Positions 31,669 to 44,820 of a stretch of 64,000 bases of DNA are shown piece by piece. Source of the DNA: Paraspadella gotoi (lineage: Eukaryota > Chaetognatha). The translations under genes were made by a program, and so were the position numbers. The DNA is taken from contig CM119263.1 of assembly GCA_051294375.1 (NCBI GenBank), positions 827,756 through 891,755 on the forward strand. Reading direction: 5' to 3'. Under the pieces are notes generated by a model. That model ran no database searches. It was not told the DNA's origin and saw nothing but the letters and a program-made list of their open reading frames with translations. Within the stretch, counting starts at the first letter, position 1, and the number at the start of each line of letters is the position of its first letter.

Positions 31669-31842
31669 CGACCAATCGCGTCATCTGGGCTCAATATGGA
31701 GAAAAGGCCGTGGATGAGGTGGGGGGGATGGCGCTATAAATAGAACTGGGGGCGTAAAGGGGGGAGTGAGGCGTGAAAGGTCGAGACTCAAGAAACGAAA
31801 ACATTTGAGATCGCTAACAAGAGCAGACGCCGAGATTAAACG
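31669..31842 (+). promoter_or_regulatory. CCAAT/TATA promoter with 5' noncoding exon (copy 1)
   Basis: CCAAT at 31672-31676, TATAAATA at 31735-31742 in a GC-rich setting, 59 bp apart. About 100 bp further on, GATTAAACG/GTGAGA is a good donor, so the stretch 31765-31842 could be a first noncoding exon. Start site position is inferred from the usual TATA spacing. Confidence 0.6.
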
Positions 31843-32189
31843 GTGAGAAAGTTGTGAAGATGTTAAAAGTCTTTCTGTGTGTGTGTGGGGGTTGAAGTTT
31901 ACAAGGAGTCGGGGGTAAAAGAAAGGGGAAACTCTAAGCTTTTCAACGCTATTCAATATTTTTATAATCTTTTATATTTAAAGGCTTACCTTTTATTTTT
32001 TGGGTTTAATTTTTCTGTTTTAATTATTTCTTTTATATTCTATTTTTTATTTTGGTAATCAGCGTCGTCGTCTTCGTTAAAATATTAATAATTAAGTCAT
32101 AATCATCTTTCGCAATCATTTCATTAATTCTTTAAGACATAAACGTTGTTATTTGAAACAAAATAAACGTCAAGATTCATTTGATAATA

Positions 32190-35148
32190 CATCATTCCTT
32201 TTACATCGATTTATCGCACTGAGTGCACAAGATGAGATGTCCCGGGATACGTTTCCGGACCTTTGGGCTACACAAAAAAGGGTAAACAAATTTTTCCTAA
32301 TGACAGTTTTTTTTATAAATTAATATTAAAATTAACTATATAAATCAATAAAGTAAAATAAAAAAATTTAAAAATGGGTTTAAATTTTTTTAAAATGAAA
32401 ATATCATGCATCAACCATAATCTATGAACATTTTCATTCGTTGAGTCCATAACCATTATTCTATTCTTAATAGTTTATTTGTAATTAATTTTTCTTTATT
32501 AAATATTATTTTATTTTTTTCAGATAATTTAAATTAAAAAAATTATAACTATGCCAAATGATTGAAGAAAAATTCTTATATTATAAGGGACTTACCTACC
32601 TAATATAGGCTTTCAAATACATATATAGTAAGTTATTATGATTATGTTTTGATATAGGAAAATAAATAATTTACATAATTAAATATATGAAAAAATTTAT
32701 AACTTTTGAATTTTTTTTTAGCATAATAAAATAATTTTTAATTAATTGTTCATGATGCTTTTAAATAGCTACTGGTCAGTTGTATCCTTTTAATTATAAT
32801 AATTTGATTAACTTCTTTTATTTTAGTAATACTGACTGCTATATTTACTTTACTTTTTGACAAAATCTAAAAAATTACTGATATTAAAAAATTATGTATG
32901 AAACAGACGAAAAACTTTTTTTTAAATCAGATGCTATTTAATTTTGTGGAGTGATATTATATTATCCTTGGACAAATTTAAAAAGTTTTAAACAATCCCA
33001 AACTAGACATTTTAAGGCCAAAAGTTAGGTTGTTTAAAAAAAACTGCAAGATGCAAAAAAGTAATAAAAAAAGTTATTTTCTTGAATATCTTTTGAAAAA
33101 AAAGAGGGAGCAAGGTGGGTGTGGTATCAAATTAAGCCCTAATCATGGGACACATTTCTAGAACAGTTTTGTTAAATTTTATCCATAAATCTTTACACAG
33201 TTTTATTTAAAATACGAGTTAAAAGTATAACAGTTTTTTGCATTACAAATTTCAATGAGGCATATGAAATTTTTTGTTTTTCTTTTGTAAATTGAAGAGG
33301 AAAGTCTGAATTACATTTTAATTATCATTAAATTTTCTCTACTTTATAAATTTGCTTGTATTTTTTAGTTAAAGTAAAAAACAAGCAAAAAATTTATAGT
33401 AGCTTGATAAAATGTTTTTTTTAAATATGAAAATGATAAATAATAAAATGTTTTCAGCTTGATATAAACAGTCTGGACGTTCTACCTTCTTGTCTGTGAA
33501 AAAAAATCATCATTTTTCATTATCTTCAACGCAAGAAAAGCTTGATATAATGCTTGTTTATCATTAATAAAATTTTAAAAAATTACTTAACTGCTCGACA
33601 TATTTGGACAAAGCAAGACATCATTGTGTTGAAATGTATTGCTAATTTTCTTTTAAATATAACAACCTTTATAAAGGGAATTTAATTCTATTATTTATCA
33701 TCCATTTTAATTAAGAAAAAAAATTCGCAAAAAAGGTTCATTGACTGACTTAATGATTGCATTTTTTTAAGGTTTCTTTACTGGCCCCCATTAACGCAAG
33801 ACATAAAAGTCATTATTATCATGTCACTATGTACAGATTTTCTCTACCTTTATGCCACCTGCATTCTGAATTTTCTTTTTTTCCCTTTCAAAAGTATTAA
33901 ATTAAAAAAATTAATTGAAGAGAACGATCAGCATGGAGGATACCATTGGTAAGGCCTTAGTTACCCACTTCCCGATCAAATTTTTAAACAAGGTTTTTTT
34001 TTTTCATCTATTCTAGACATAACTCTAACTATTGGTATTATTTATTTTTAATTTTTTACATTCTTCTTCGCGTAATCAAAGAAACGTTTTTCGTGTCAAA
34101 AAAATTATAGAAAAAAAAAGTAAAATGTTTTTCAAAAATTAAAAAATCTATAGAGGAATCTACTATACTTAACAAATATACTGATGTTAATATGTATTAG
34201 AACTTTGATGCCCACTCCAAATAAAAAAAATGTTAAATATACTGCTTTTCTGTCATATTAAAGATGTTACTGAATTAAGTTAAAACCTACAAAGCAGTCC
34301 GAATATCAAATATTTATACATTTGACAACCTTAAAAATGTCTAGTTGGGATTGTTAAAACTTTTTAAATTTTGTCCAAGGATAATATTATATCAGTTCAA
34401 ACAATTAAATAGCATGTGATTTAAAAAACGTTTCGTCTGTTTCATACATAATTTTTAATACCAGTAATTTTGGATTTTGTCAAAAGTAAGTAATATAGCA
34501 GTCAGTATTATAAAAATAAAGAAGTTATCAAATTATTATAATTGAGAATGATACAACTGACCAGTAGCTATTAAAAGCATCATGAACAATTAATTAATAA
34601 TTATGTTATTATGCTAAAAAAAAATTCAAAGTTTAAATTTTTTTCATACATTTAATTTTATAATTATTTATTTTCTATGTCAAAACATCATCATAATAAA
34701 CTTACTATATGTATTTGAAAGCCTATATTAGGTAGGTAAGTCCCTTATAATATAAAATTTTTCTTTAATCATTTGGCATAGTTATAATTTTTTTAATTTA
34801 AATTATTAGAAAAAAATTAAAATAATATTTTAATAAAGAAAAAATTAATTACAAATAAACTATTAAAGATAGAATAATGGTTATGGACTCAAACGAATGA
34901 AATTGTTCATAGATTATGGATGATGCATGATATTTTCATTTTTAAAAAAATTTAAAACCATTTTTAATTTTTTTTATTCTACTTTATTGATTTTATATAG
35001 CTAATTTTAATATTATTTATAAAAAAACTGTCATTAGAAAAAATTTGGATTACCCTTTTTTGTGTAGCCCAAAGGTCCGGAAACGTATCCCGGGACATCT
35101 CATTCTTGTGCACTCCATGCCGATTAATCGATGTAAAAAGGAACCGTG
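32190..35148. mobile_element. Foldback DNA transposon with ~840-bp inverted arms
   Basis: Left end CATCATTCCTTTTACATCGA and right end (read inward) CACGGTTCCTTTTTACATCG. The arms, about 32190-33040 and 34310-35148, are imperfect inverted copies of each other; the loop is about 1.27 kb. AATA flanks both ends (32186-32189, 35149-35152), and the empty site with a single AATA is in the second duplicate at 39039-39042. There is no ORF of note, so it is non-autonomous. A CA start with 4-bp duplication would suit Chapaev-like elements, but no superfamily is proven. Confidence 0.92.
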
Positions 35149-35267
35149 AATAATCATTAACTTTAACAGCTAGCTCAATTGTCACTTTTTAAGAAAGCCG
35201 AAAAAGAAAACTCGAACCGCTATGAGTTTTTTCGATCAATTTCGATGACGACTTAAAAGTAATGCAG

Positions 35268-35417
35268 CGGCCGCGGGAGGATTCCTGACGCTGCAGCCGC
35301 CGCGGAGCTGGAGGGCGTCTGCGGCGGCGGCGACGACGACGACGACCCGGGTTTAATCAACCTGTTTCTTCTTCTCGTTCTAATTTTGAGGCCGCGAACT
35401 CGTCCATCGAACGGACA

Positions 35418-35418
<1 letters not shown>
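35268..35418 (+). CDS. Candidate exon with Asp run and hydrophobic segment (copy 1)
   Basis: As in copy 2, but one G shorter before the donor (GGACAG instead of GGGACAG), so the exit phase is 0 and no longer fits the next candidate exon. The same D5-PGLINLF-LLLVLIL frame is open in both copies despite compensating homopolymer differences. Confidence 0.3.

Positions 35419-35423
<5 letters not shown>

Positions 35424-35505
<82 letters not shown>
35424..35505. repeat. (GA)n microsatellite (copy 2 at 39319-39422)
   Basis: 82 bp here and 104 bp in the second duplicate: the same locus with different lengths. Adjacent to donor ACAG/GTAATG. Confidence 0.97.
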
Positions 35506-35507
<2 letters not shown>

Positions 35508-35855
35508 AGCAGGTGGGTCAGTGGGTCGATTGACTTTGAGTAGGATGTTGATCGTCAAAGTGCGAATTCAAAGATGAATGTGTTGATCTCTGCTTTGGTT
35601 GGTTGATGGATTCCCTGGTTCAATGTGCTGGGCAGTTGGACAGAGTCTCGATTATATTTTTATATGTACATCTTACCAAACCTTAAAAAATTGACCAATT
35701 TGCTTGAAAATTAGTTCAATTTCAAAACCAAAAAAAACTGTACAGTCTGACCTTGAAACTCAAATGATTTTCTGACGTCAGTTGACAAATTTTTGGATGA
35801 CTGTCGTTCACCTTTTTCTTTTTTCTTTCTTTCTAGAATTAATTTTGTTTTATTC

Positions 35856-35995
35856 TTATCTGTTATACACTTCAGGTTCTTCTATTAATTCTTTGATAGA
35901 TTCTAGCTCCGCCGATAACAAAGAATACGTAGAAATGCGAATGTGAATAAAACACGAGCAATAAACTTTTTTAAATTCTATTGGCATTTTATAAC
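35856..35995 (-). CDS. Candidate 3' terminal exon, minus strand (copy 1)
   Basis: A long T-rich tract ending ATTATTAG precedes GYKMPIEFKKVYCSCFIHIR, then SLLSAELESIKELIEEPEVY and a stop, with AATAAA five bases past the stop. Phase 1 entry. The plus strand of the same interval is open too (acceptor CACTTCAG, ending EYVEMRM, AATAAA right after). I cannot decide the strand. Confidence 0.3.
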
Positions 35996-36099
35996 CTAAT
36001 AATAAAAGAAAAGAAAAAAAAATGAATAAAAAAAAGAAAATAAAAAAACACATATATCAATAAACATTAGAATTAAACATTGGTGTTTGTTATTTTTAG

Positions 36100-36154
36100 A
36101 TCGACCCCAAAATCTAAAGGATTTTTATTTTGAAAGGAAAAATCCTCAATCAAA

Positions 36155-36156
<2 letters not shown>
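36100..36156 (+). CDS. Candidate internal exon, first copy of the duplication
   Basis: Same 57-nt open segment and splice sites as 40022-40078. Just after its donor the sequence runs straight into (GA)n and the start of the second duplicate block, so this copy is cut from its downstream context. Confidence 0.3.
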
Positions 36157-36193
<37 letters not shown>

Positions 36194-36326
36194 CCAATGA
36201 CGGGCCGGCCAATGTCCGATAAGATTAAAGAGTCGAGAAACCGGCCAATCAAGAGGCGACTTGAGGTCAACATCGCCTCGGAGCGGTGAATGAGAGGATG
36301 TGCCGATGACGATTAGCGGACGCTAA

Positions 36327-37100
36327 TTTGTGGAGAGAAGTGTGGAGAAAGTCTTGAGTGAAGTGTGATTTGTGGAGAGAAATGTGGAAAAGTTATGAGT
36401 GAAGTGCTGATTTGTGGAGAGAAGTGTGGAGAAAGTCTTGAGTGAAGTGTGATTTGTGGAGAGAAATGTGGAGAAAGTTATGAGTGAAGTGTGATTTGTG
36501 GAGAGAAGTGTGGAGAAAGTCTTGAGTGAAGTGTGATTTGTGGAGAGAAATGTGGAAAAAGTTATGAGTGAAGTGTGATTTGTGGAGAGAAGTGTGGAGA
36601 AAGTCTTGAGTGAAGTGTGATTTGTGGAGAGAAATGTGGAGAAAGTTATGAGTAGAAGTGTGCATTTGTGGAGAGAAATGCGGAGAAAGTTATGAGTGAA
36701 GTGTGATTTGTGGAGAGAAATGCGGAGAAAGTTATGAGTGAAGTGTGATTTGTGGATAGAAGTGTGGAGAAAGTTATGAGTGAAGTGTTATTTGTGGAGA
36801 GAAGTGTGGAGAAAGTCTTGAGTGAAGTGTGATTTGTGGTGAAGAAGTGTGGAGAAAGTTATGAGTGAAGTGTGATTTGTGGAGAGAAGTTGGAGAAAGT
36901 CTTGAGTGAAGTGTGGATTTGTGGAGAGAAATGTGGAGAAAGTTATGAGTGAAGTGTTATTTGTGGAGAGAATGTGAAAAAGTTATGAGTGAAGTGTGAT
37001 TTGTGGAGAGAAGTGTGGAGAAAAGTCTTGAGTGAAGTGTGATTTGTGGAGAGAAATGTGGAGAAAGTTATGAGTGAAGTGTTATTTGTGGAGAGAATCG
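36327..37100. repeat. 42-bp satellite (copy 2)
   Basis: Same order of type 1 and type 2 subunits as 29478-30240, with scattered one-base differences, so the array was copied as a whole. Confidence 0.95.
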
Positions 37101-38520
37101 TGCAATTGTGGATACTAATTCGAGCCAGGGAGTTTAAGGTGCGGAATAGGAATCAGCTATTTAACTATTTAATTTTCTGAATATCAAATTTAAAAAAGAA
37201 ACAAAATAAAATTGTCTAGGTAAGGAAGGAAAAACAATAGAGTAAAAACTTGTTATGACTGAAAGATAAAGTTTCATTCACCTTTCGCCTTTTAAGTGGA
37301 AGGTTCATTCACCTTAAAAATCGAGAAATACATCGTCGTCATCAGTAATCACCCAAAAAATCATTTTTTATTTATATTTAGACATTCTGTATTAAATAAT
37401 ATTTTTAAATCGGTAAATAACAAAATTATCTTTTTTGACATTATCTTTTAAACTGATATCAAATGGTGATATTAAATGTTTAAAGTGAGTACATTTTCGG
37501 AATCGCCAGGAGCGAGTTGATTTGAATGACCCTTTTTCTTAAAATCAGTTGAAGTACATTCGAGAAAAAAGGTGAAAATAGTTTTTACAAAGTTCATTCA
37601 AAGAAGCATACTCTTATTGCTCAAGTCATACCATACCATACATAACATCAAAGACAAAATGTCTTTGATGTTATTATATATTATTCATATTAATCTTGTA
37701 CATGTTAAAAGTCTCAGTTTAAAAAAAAAAGAAAACAGGATTCCACTTAAGGGGATTTCTCTTTTCTCTCCTTAAAATTCAACGAATTAGCCAAATGCAA
37801 TGCTAACAAAGGCATCTTCATCCTTTGTAGTTACATTAATAAAGAAATAAGGTTTTAAGATAAAAATTCAGTGGTAATTCCGATTTTGAATTGAATTAAG
37901 AAATGAGATCTTAGGTGAGCGCGTTTAAAGTACGAGCTTATGGAATTGTCACAGTCACCAAGAGTCACATACAGTTCAAGAAACAAGTCACGTACAGTTC
38001 AAGAAATAAGAGGAAAAGTCACAACTGGAACTTGAAGAAGATTCTCACGACTCAAGTGAATATTTGTTTTTGAAAACTCATCTCCTTATTCACAGATGCT
38101 GTCGTCGTTGTCATCATCAGTGGAATTTTCAATATCGTCATTAACGTTCACCTACTGTAGTACTAACGTTGTCTTAATACAAATAGTCCTTATATTATCA
38201 TTAAGAGGAATTTCATCGGCGCGTTTCATTTTGTCATAATTGTCATCTTCTTTGTTCCATTTGTCATCGTTTCGTCCGACGTCATTGTCATCTTCTTCGC
38301 CATTTCATCGGTGCGTTTCATTTTGTCATAATTGTCATCTTCTTCGTTCCATTTGTCATCGTTTCGTCCGACGTCATTGTCATCTTCTTCGTTTTCGAAT
38401 CTACTCGACATAATTGTTCATGCAATGCAGGCTCGTCATCGTCGTCGTCATCATTATCGTCATCTCTTCCCTATAACCCCCACTTAGACTCGGGGTCGAA
38501 TCCAACTGGAGAGAAGTGTT

Positions 38521-38702
38521 CGACCAATCGCGTCATCTGGGCTCAATATGGAGAAAAGGCCGTGGATGAGGTGGGGGGGATGGCGCTATAAATAGAACTG
38601 GGGGCGTAAAGGGGGGAGTGGAGGCGTGAAGAGGATCGAGACTCAAGAAACGAAAACATTTGAGATCCTTACAAGAGCAGACGCCGAGATTAAACGGTGA
38701 GA
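38521..38702 (+). promoter_or_regulatory. CCAAT/TATA promoter (copy 2)
   Basis: CCAAT at 38524-38528 and TATAAATA at 38587-38594, with the same donor downstream. The motif block is conserved between copies, whereas surrounding sequence differs by many one-base indels. Confidence 0.55.
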
Positions 38703-39160
38703 AAGTTGTGAAGATGTTAAAAGTCTTTCTGTGTGTGTGTGGGGGGGTGAAGTTACAAGGAGCGGGGGTAAAAGAAAGGGGAACTCTTTAAGCTTTTCAA
38801 CGCTATTCAATATTTTTTATAATCTTTATATTTAAAGGCTTACCCTTTTATTTTTTTGGGTTTATTTTTCTGTTTTAATTATTTACTTTTATATTCTATT
38901 TTTATTTTGGTAATCAGCGTCGTCGTCTTCGTTAAAATATTAATTATTAAGTCATAATCATCTTCGCAATCATTTCATTAATTCTTTAAGACATAAACGT
39001 TGTTATTTGAACAAAATAAACGTCAAGATTCATTTGATAATAATCATTAACTTTTAACAGCTAGCTCAATTGTCACTTTTTAAGAAAGCCGAAAAAGAAA
39101 AACTCGAACCGCTATGAGTTTTTTCGATCAATTTCGATGACGACTTAAAAGTTAATGCAG

Positions 39161-39425
<265 letters not shown>

Positions 39426-39775
39426 AGCAGGTGGGTCAGTGGGTCGATTGACTTTGAGTAGGATGTTGATCGTCAAAGTGCGAATTCAAAGATGAATGTG
39501 TTGATCTCTGCTTTGGTTGGTTGATGGATTCCCTGGTTCAATGTGCTGGGCAGTTGGACAGAGTCTCGATTATATTTTTATATGTACATCTTACAAAAAC
39601 CTTAAAAAATTGACCAATTTGCTTGAAAATTAGTTCAATTTCAAAACCAAAAAAAACTGTACAGTCTGACCTTGAAACTCAAATGATTTTCTGACGTCAG
39701 TTGACAAATTTTTGGATGACTGTCGTTCACCTTTTTCTTTTTTCTTTCTTTTCTAGAATTAATTTTGTTTTATTC

Positions 39776-39915
39776 TTATCTGTTATACACTTCAGGTTCT
39801 TCTATTAATTCTTTGATAGATTCTAGCTCCGCCGATAACAAAGAATACGTAGAAATGCGAATGTGAATAAAACACGAGCAATAAACTTTTTTAAATTCTA
39901 TTGGCATTTTATAAC
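39776..39915 (-). CDS. Candidate 3' terminal exon, minus strand (copy 2)
   Basis: Same 140-nt interval and protein as 35856-35995, apparently identical in the two copies, while the neighbouring block (36.2-39.0 kb) differs by many indels. Confidence 0.3.
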
Positions 39916-40021
39916 CTAATAATAAAAGAAAAGAAAAAAAAATGAATAAAAAAAAGAAAAATAAAAAAAACACATATATCAATAAACATTAGAATTAAAC
40001 ATTGGTGTTTGTTATTTTTAG

Positions 40022-40078
40022 ATCGACCCCAAAATCTAAAGGATTTTTATTTTGAAAGGAAAAATCCTCAATCAAAGG
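40022..40078 (+). CDS. Candidate internal exon, second copy of the duplication
   Basis: Acceptor TTTGTTATTTTTAG and donor CAAAGG/GTGAGA enclose 57 nt (phase 1 on both sides) reading RPQNLKDFYFERKNPQSK. Its entry phase fits the exon candidate at 39161-39312. The first copy at 36100-36156 has the same ORF and sites. No homology recognised. Confidence 0.35.
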
Positions 40079-40120
40079 GTGAGATCCCCAAGGGAGGTCG
40101 TTCTAGTGGGTCAAGGAGAA

Positions 40121-40175
<55 letters not shown>

Positions 40176-40503
40176 GGATAGAGACAAGAGAGAAAAAGAT
40201 TGAGAGAAAAAGTTTAAAACAGAGATACATTTAAGCACCAAATAAAATTAACTAAACTTTTTTTCTTGTTATCTCTCTTTCTCTCTCTCTCTCTCTCTCT
40301 CACATCTCCCCGACATCTGGTTTTCGTCCTACAACCCCCCGGTCCGATCCCAAAGTGGACTGACCACAAAAAGTGACCGGAGTGAAAATTGGGTCGGGGG
40401 TGAACTTCCCCGGATTGAAGAATTGCGTAACCCAAAGATTGACCCCCGCGCCGGCCGGCCACACAACCCGGGGCCCTCCTCTCGTACGGCCTCCTCGGAT
40501 AAC

Positions 40504-40535
<32 letters not shown>

Positions 40536-41005
40536 GAACTCGTTCCTGCCTCCACCGCCAATCAAACGGAGCATAAAAAATAATTGATGAACGCAATTAA
40601 TTCAAAATTTAGACGTAAATCGACAAAACAATGGAATTTTCTTGATTCCCGCTTTCTGCGCGCGCGGCCCGTGTACTCGTTTAAAAAATATATGGACGTG
40701 CGAATGCGCGCAGATTGTTGACGGTTTTCCTCTCCATTGGTCATTCGTTCCATTTCTGTGACGAGGTTAAACAAATATCTCACCTCTGCTGGCGCCTTGC
40801 GTAAGAATCATCCTTCTTTTTTTTTTCTTTCTTTTTTCTTTCTTTTCGCTTGTGTGGTAATTGTCTTTGCAAGTTATCTTACTAACTTCATTAGTATTAC
40901 GACTGGTTTTCTTTTGTTTTATTGCTTTTTTTTAAGTACTTTTGTATTTCTGTCTGTTCTTTCTTTTTTTTCTATTTCTCTTTCTTTCTTTTTCATTTCT
41001 ATCCC

Positions 41006-41057
<52 letters not shown>

Positions 41058-42397
41058 TGATGAAAAACAGAATTTGGCAGAAAAACTGACCGAATTTTCC
41101 TGGGGTCAAGACTCGTCGCTGGGAGAGAAGTTTCTCTCATCGTTTTCCAAAAATCTTTTTTTTTCCACCTTTTTTTTTATGAGCAACTACAGCTGTCTGA
41201 CCACATTACGTCAATTAAAATAATATTAAAAAGTAAAATTCGTTACAGGAAAGAATCCTGTTGTCTAAATCAAGAGTTTTTGGAAATACAATGAAAAACT
41301 AAAAAGAAAGATTTTTGGTTCTTCACGGAAAATGAGTGAGAGGAAATCGAAATCGCATAAACAGTTGATAATATTGAATAGAAAAATTAAAATATACTTT
41401 TAAGTTTCAAAGACTCGAATTTAAAAGCTCAAATAAAAAAGATAAAATAATAAAAAAAAGGTAAAGAATTAACTTATTTAGCTTGGACAGTGACTAACTG
41501 ACTATAGTTTAGTTATTGACTGAATATTTTTTACTTCGGTATTTTTACTTTTACATTTTTTATCGTTTTTATTATTTTGGTCTTTCTTGTTTGGATTTCT
41601 ACCTTAGGCTTATATCTAATTCGGCATTTTGACGTTTACCTTTCAACGTCTCAAGTTTTTGTTTTTTTTTAATATTTGAATGTTTTGACAAGTTTTATCT
41701 CTTGCATTTTAATTTATCCGTTTCTTCTTTCCTGGTTGCTGAGCAGCACCATTTCCGTATTTTTATTTTGCTGTTCGTTTTGCGATAAATTGGTTTGCTC
41801 TGTTTTTAAAGGGATGAAAGAAAAAAATTTACATCCAAATTTTGAACTTCAAATTTGATCAGAAATATTTTTAAATTTTCTTTTATCTCATTTTATTTTT
41901 AATTGTGTGGATTAAGGCGCTAAGTGTTCTCTCTTCTGAGTGAATTGTTTTTAGTGAGTCTCTTAGATCTAAGAAAAAATAAATGGACAAGTTCCTTCAA
42001 CGTTATCGCAAGCACAGAAAGTATAATTAATAAGAAAATTAGTTTCATTAATTCGATTTCTGTGCATAAGCAAAATTTTTATTTGCCAAATATTTCGAAA
42101 CTGCTTTTTCAGTTCATCATCGTCACTCAAATGGATAAGTTGAGTTTTAAAACTGAAAATAATATTATATCTTAGCAAACATTGTAAAAAGGAATTTGTT
42201 TCGAATTGTTTTAATTTAAAAATAAATTCCGTAAATCTACGCATGGCACTAACATTTTTAACTGGACGACCATCGAAAGCTGAACGAAAACGGAAGCAAA
42301 ACATTTTATGGTAAAAATCACGAATCGAATCCGAGAGGAATAGTGACGTCACAGACGCTCACAACAAATCCTCCTGCCAAGCCAAACAGTATTATGG

Positions 42398-42427
42398 AAA
42401 AGAGGGAGAGAGAGAGGGAGAGAGAGA

Positions 42428-42465
<38 letters not shown>

Positions 42466-42995
42466 AAGGAAGTGAGAAAAAGTGAGTGAGAAAAAGAGAG
42501 TGAGAGAGAAAGAGAGAAAAAGTGAGAGAGAGAGACCGTGAGAAAAAGAGTGAGCGAAAGAGTAAGAGACAGTGTGAGAGAGTGATTGAAAGAGTGAGAA
42601 AAAAAGAGTGTGAGAGAGAGAGAGAGAGAGTGTGTGAGAGAGTGAGTGAAAGAATGAGAGAGAGTGAGTGAAAGAATGAGAGAAAGAGTGAGAGAGAAAG
42701 AGTGAGCTAAGGAGAGAGAGAAAGAGAGAAAGAGAAAAAGAGAGAGAGAGAGAAAATTGACCGTCTATAAAATGCGGAAATAGTATTATATAACTGAAGC
42801 CAAAAAAGAAGACATAAGAAATCGCGAAAGAGAACTTTAATCACGGCAGAAGGAGAGGATGATGATATGATGACGACGATGGAAAGGCTGACCACAAATA
42901 CATCCTTCCGCTCAGTTTTTGGTGGAGGTCAAGAAAATTGGGGCTGAGGAAATCCGTGGAATGGTCAGGGATGTCGGCGATGTGAGAGAGAAGGG

Positions 42996-43091
<96 letters not shown>

Positions 43092-43092
43092 G
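42398..43092. repeat. Purine-rich (GA)n/(GAGT)n region
   Basis: 42398-42755 is a degenerate mix of GAGA, GAGT and GAAA; 42992-43092 is a purer (GA)n. No gene signal. Confidence 0.95.
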
Positions 43093-43907
43093 AAAAAGGA
43101 CAATTGGTCAGCCGTGAGTCTGATGTAACCTCCATACAGAAAAAGGGGTAGAGGAAAACGAGAGAAATGGGTCAAAGAGGGAGAGAGAGTGGGAGAGAGA
43201 GAGGGGGCGTCGGGGCCGTGGAGGGGAAGGTGTTACAAAGCAGAAGGAGCCTCATATCCATAGAGGGGAAAAAAATGAGGCGAACTAAGTTTAGCATCTG
43301 CGTCGATTTTCCTTGCGGCTGAATTTCTAGTCAAGAATCGTATTTTGGGTTTTGACTTTTGAGACCAAAGAGAAAATATGTATTCGCTCACAGACAAAAT
43401 AGATGTACATATTCGAAGAGAGGGATTGTAGAAAAGAAGAAAAAGAGAAAGGAATTGAAGATAGGATGAAAATAAAAGAAAAGAGAAGAAAAGAAGAAAA
43501 GGAAAGAGTTGAATCGAAGTAAAGAAAAGAAGAAAAGAAAAGAAAAGAAAAGAGAAGTGAAGGCATCGGAATTTAGCTTCTTGCCATCAGCGCTTAGGCA
43601 ACTCAAGTCTTTTTCATTTTTTTTATTGGCTTTAGAATTTCACCTTCAACTAAATATGAAGTTATATTTTTGAAAGAATAAAATCAATATTTTAAGTCTT
43701 TTGCAAAATATTCTTTAATCATATATAAAATTATTGATAAAATTTAATGATAAAAAAGCGACAACAACAACGATCGCTTCCGGTAAAAAAAATTAATCTT
43801 TTTTTTTCTTTTTTATCTCTGAGAATCCGGAAAAAAAATATAAGAAAAGAAGAAGAAATCGGTGACCCTCGGTTCTCAAAAATCCCTCGAAATTTTTCCA
43901 TCTCTCT

Positions 43908-43977
<70 letters not shown>

Positions 43978-44749
43978 CTCTCTCTCCCACATTAATATTA
44001 AACCTTTTTTTTTTATCCATCCATTCTCTTTTCACTCGAACGGATGAATAAAGAAAAAAAGAAAACAAGGATTTTTTTGTAAAAAGGAAAAGAAATAAGA
44101 GATGAGGAAAAAAAAAGTAGGGAGGAGGAGGAGGAGGAGGAGGGGGCAGCAGGGTTGAAGAATCTGGGACGAGGCCAAAGGGTCAGTCCGTCCTCGTCGT
44201 CGTCTGATTGGTGGAATCCCTATCGGGGAAAATCCGCCAATCGAATCCGTCCGACGGTCAGTAATGACCGAAGGAGAATGAGACGGAAGAACGGGTTACG
44301 CAAGGCGAGTCGAAAGGGAGGGAGGAAAGAAGGAGAGGGAGGAAGGGAGAAGAGAGTGGGAGAAGAAGGGAGGAGGGAGGAGAAAAGAGAGAAGAAAAGA
44401 AGGGAGAGGAAGAGGGGAGTAAAGGAAAGGAGGGAAAGGAACAGAGGACGAGGGAGAAAGGGGAAAAGGTTTAAATGAATAAGGAAAAAGATAGAAGTAT
44501 CGTCGGGCGTGAAGATAGTTGACACATTATCCTACCTAATCGGAAGAGAAGAGAAGGGTTTGAGGCTGGGGGGGGGGGGAATAAAAAGAAAAGAAAAAAA
44601 GAAAAGAAAAAAGATAAGAAGAGAAAGGAACAATGGAACCTTCTTGCGGCGTCTTGAATTACGACGTCGTAGCGAGACGACGATAACGGAAAAGATGATG
44701 GCTCACCGGTTACTATGTTATTTTCTTTTTATCTCTTTGCATCTTTTTC

Positions 44750-44820
<71 letters not shown>

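Noticed and set aside
32190-35148. Transposase gene in the foldback element
   Set aside because: All six frames are broken by stops; no catalytic motif was seen.
42707-43175. Membrane protein ORFs
   Set aside because: Phe/Leu/Ser-rich translations of pyrimidine-rich repeat DNA.
44155-44478. 107-codon plus-strand Lys/Arg/Glu ORF
   Set aside because: Purine-rich low complexity; only the first 40 codons look normal and nothing supports them.
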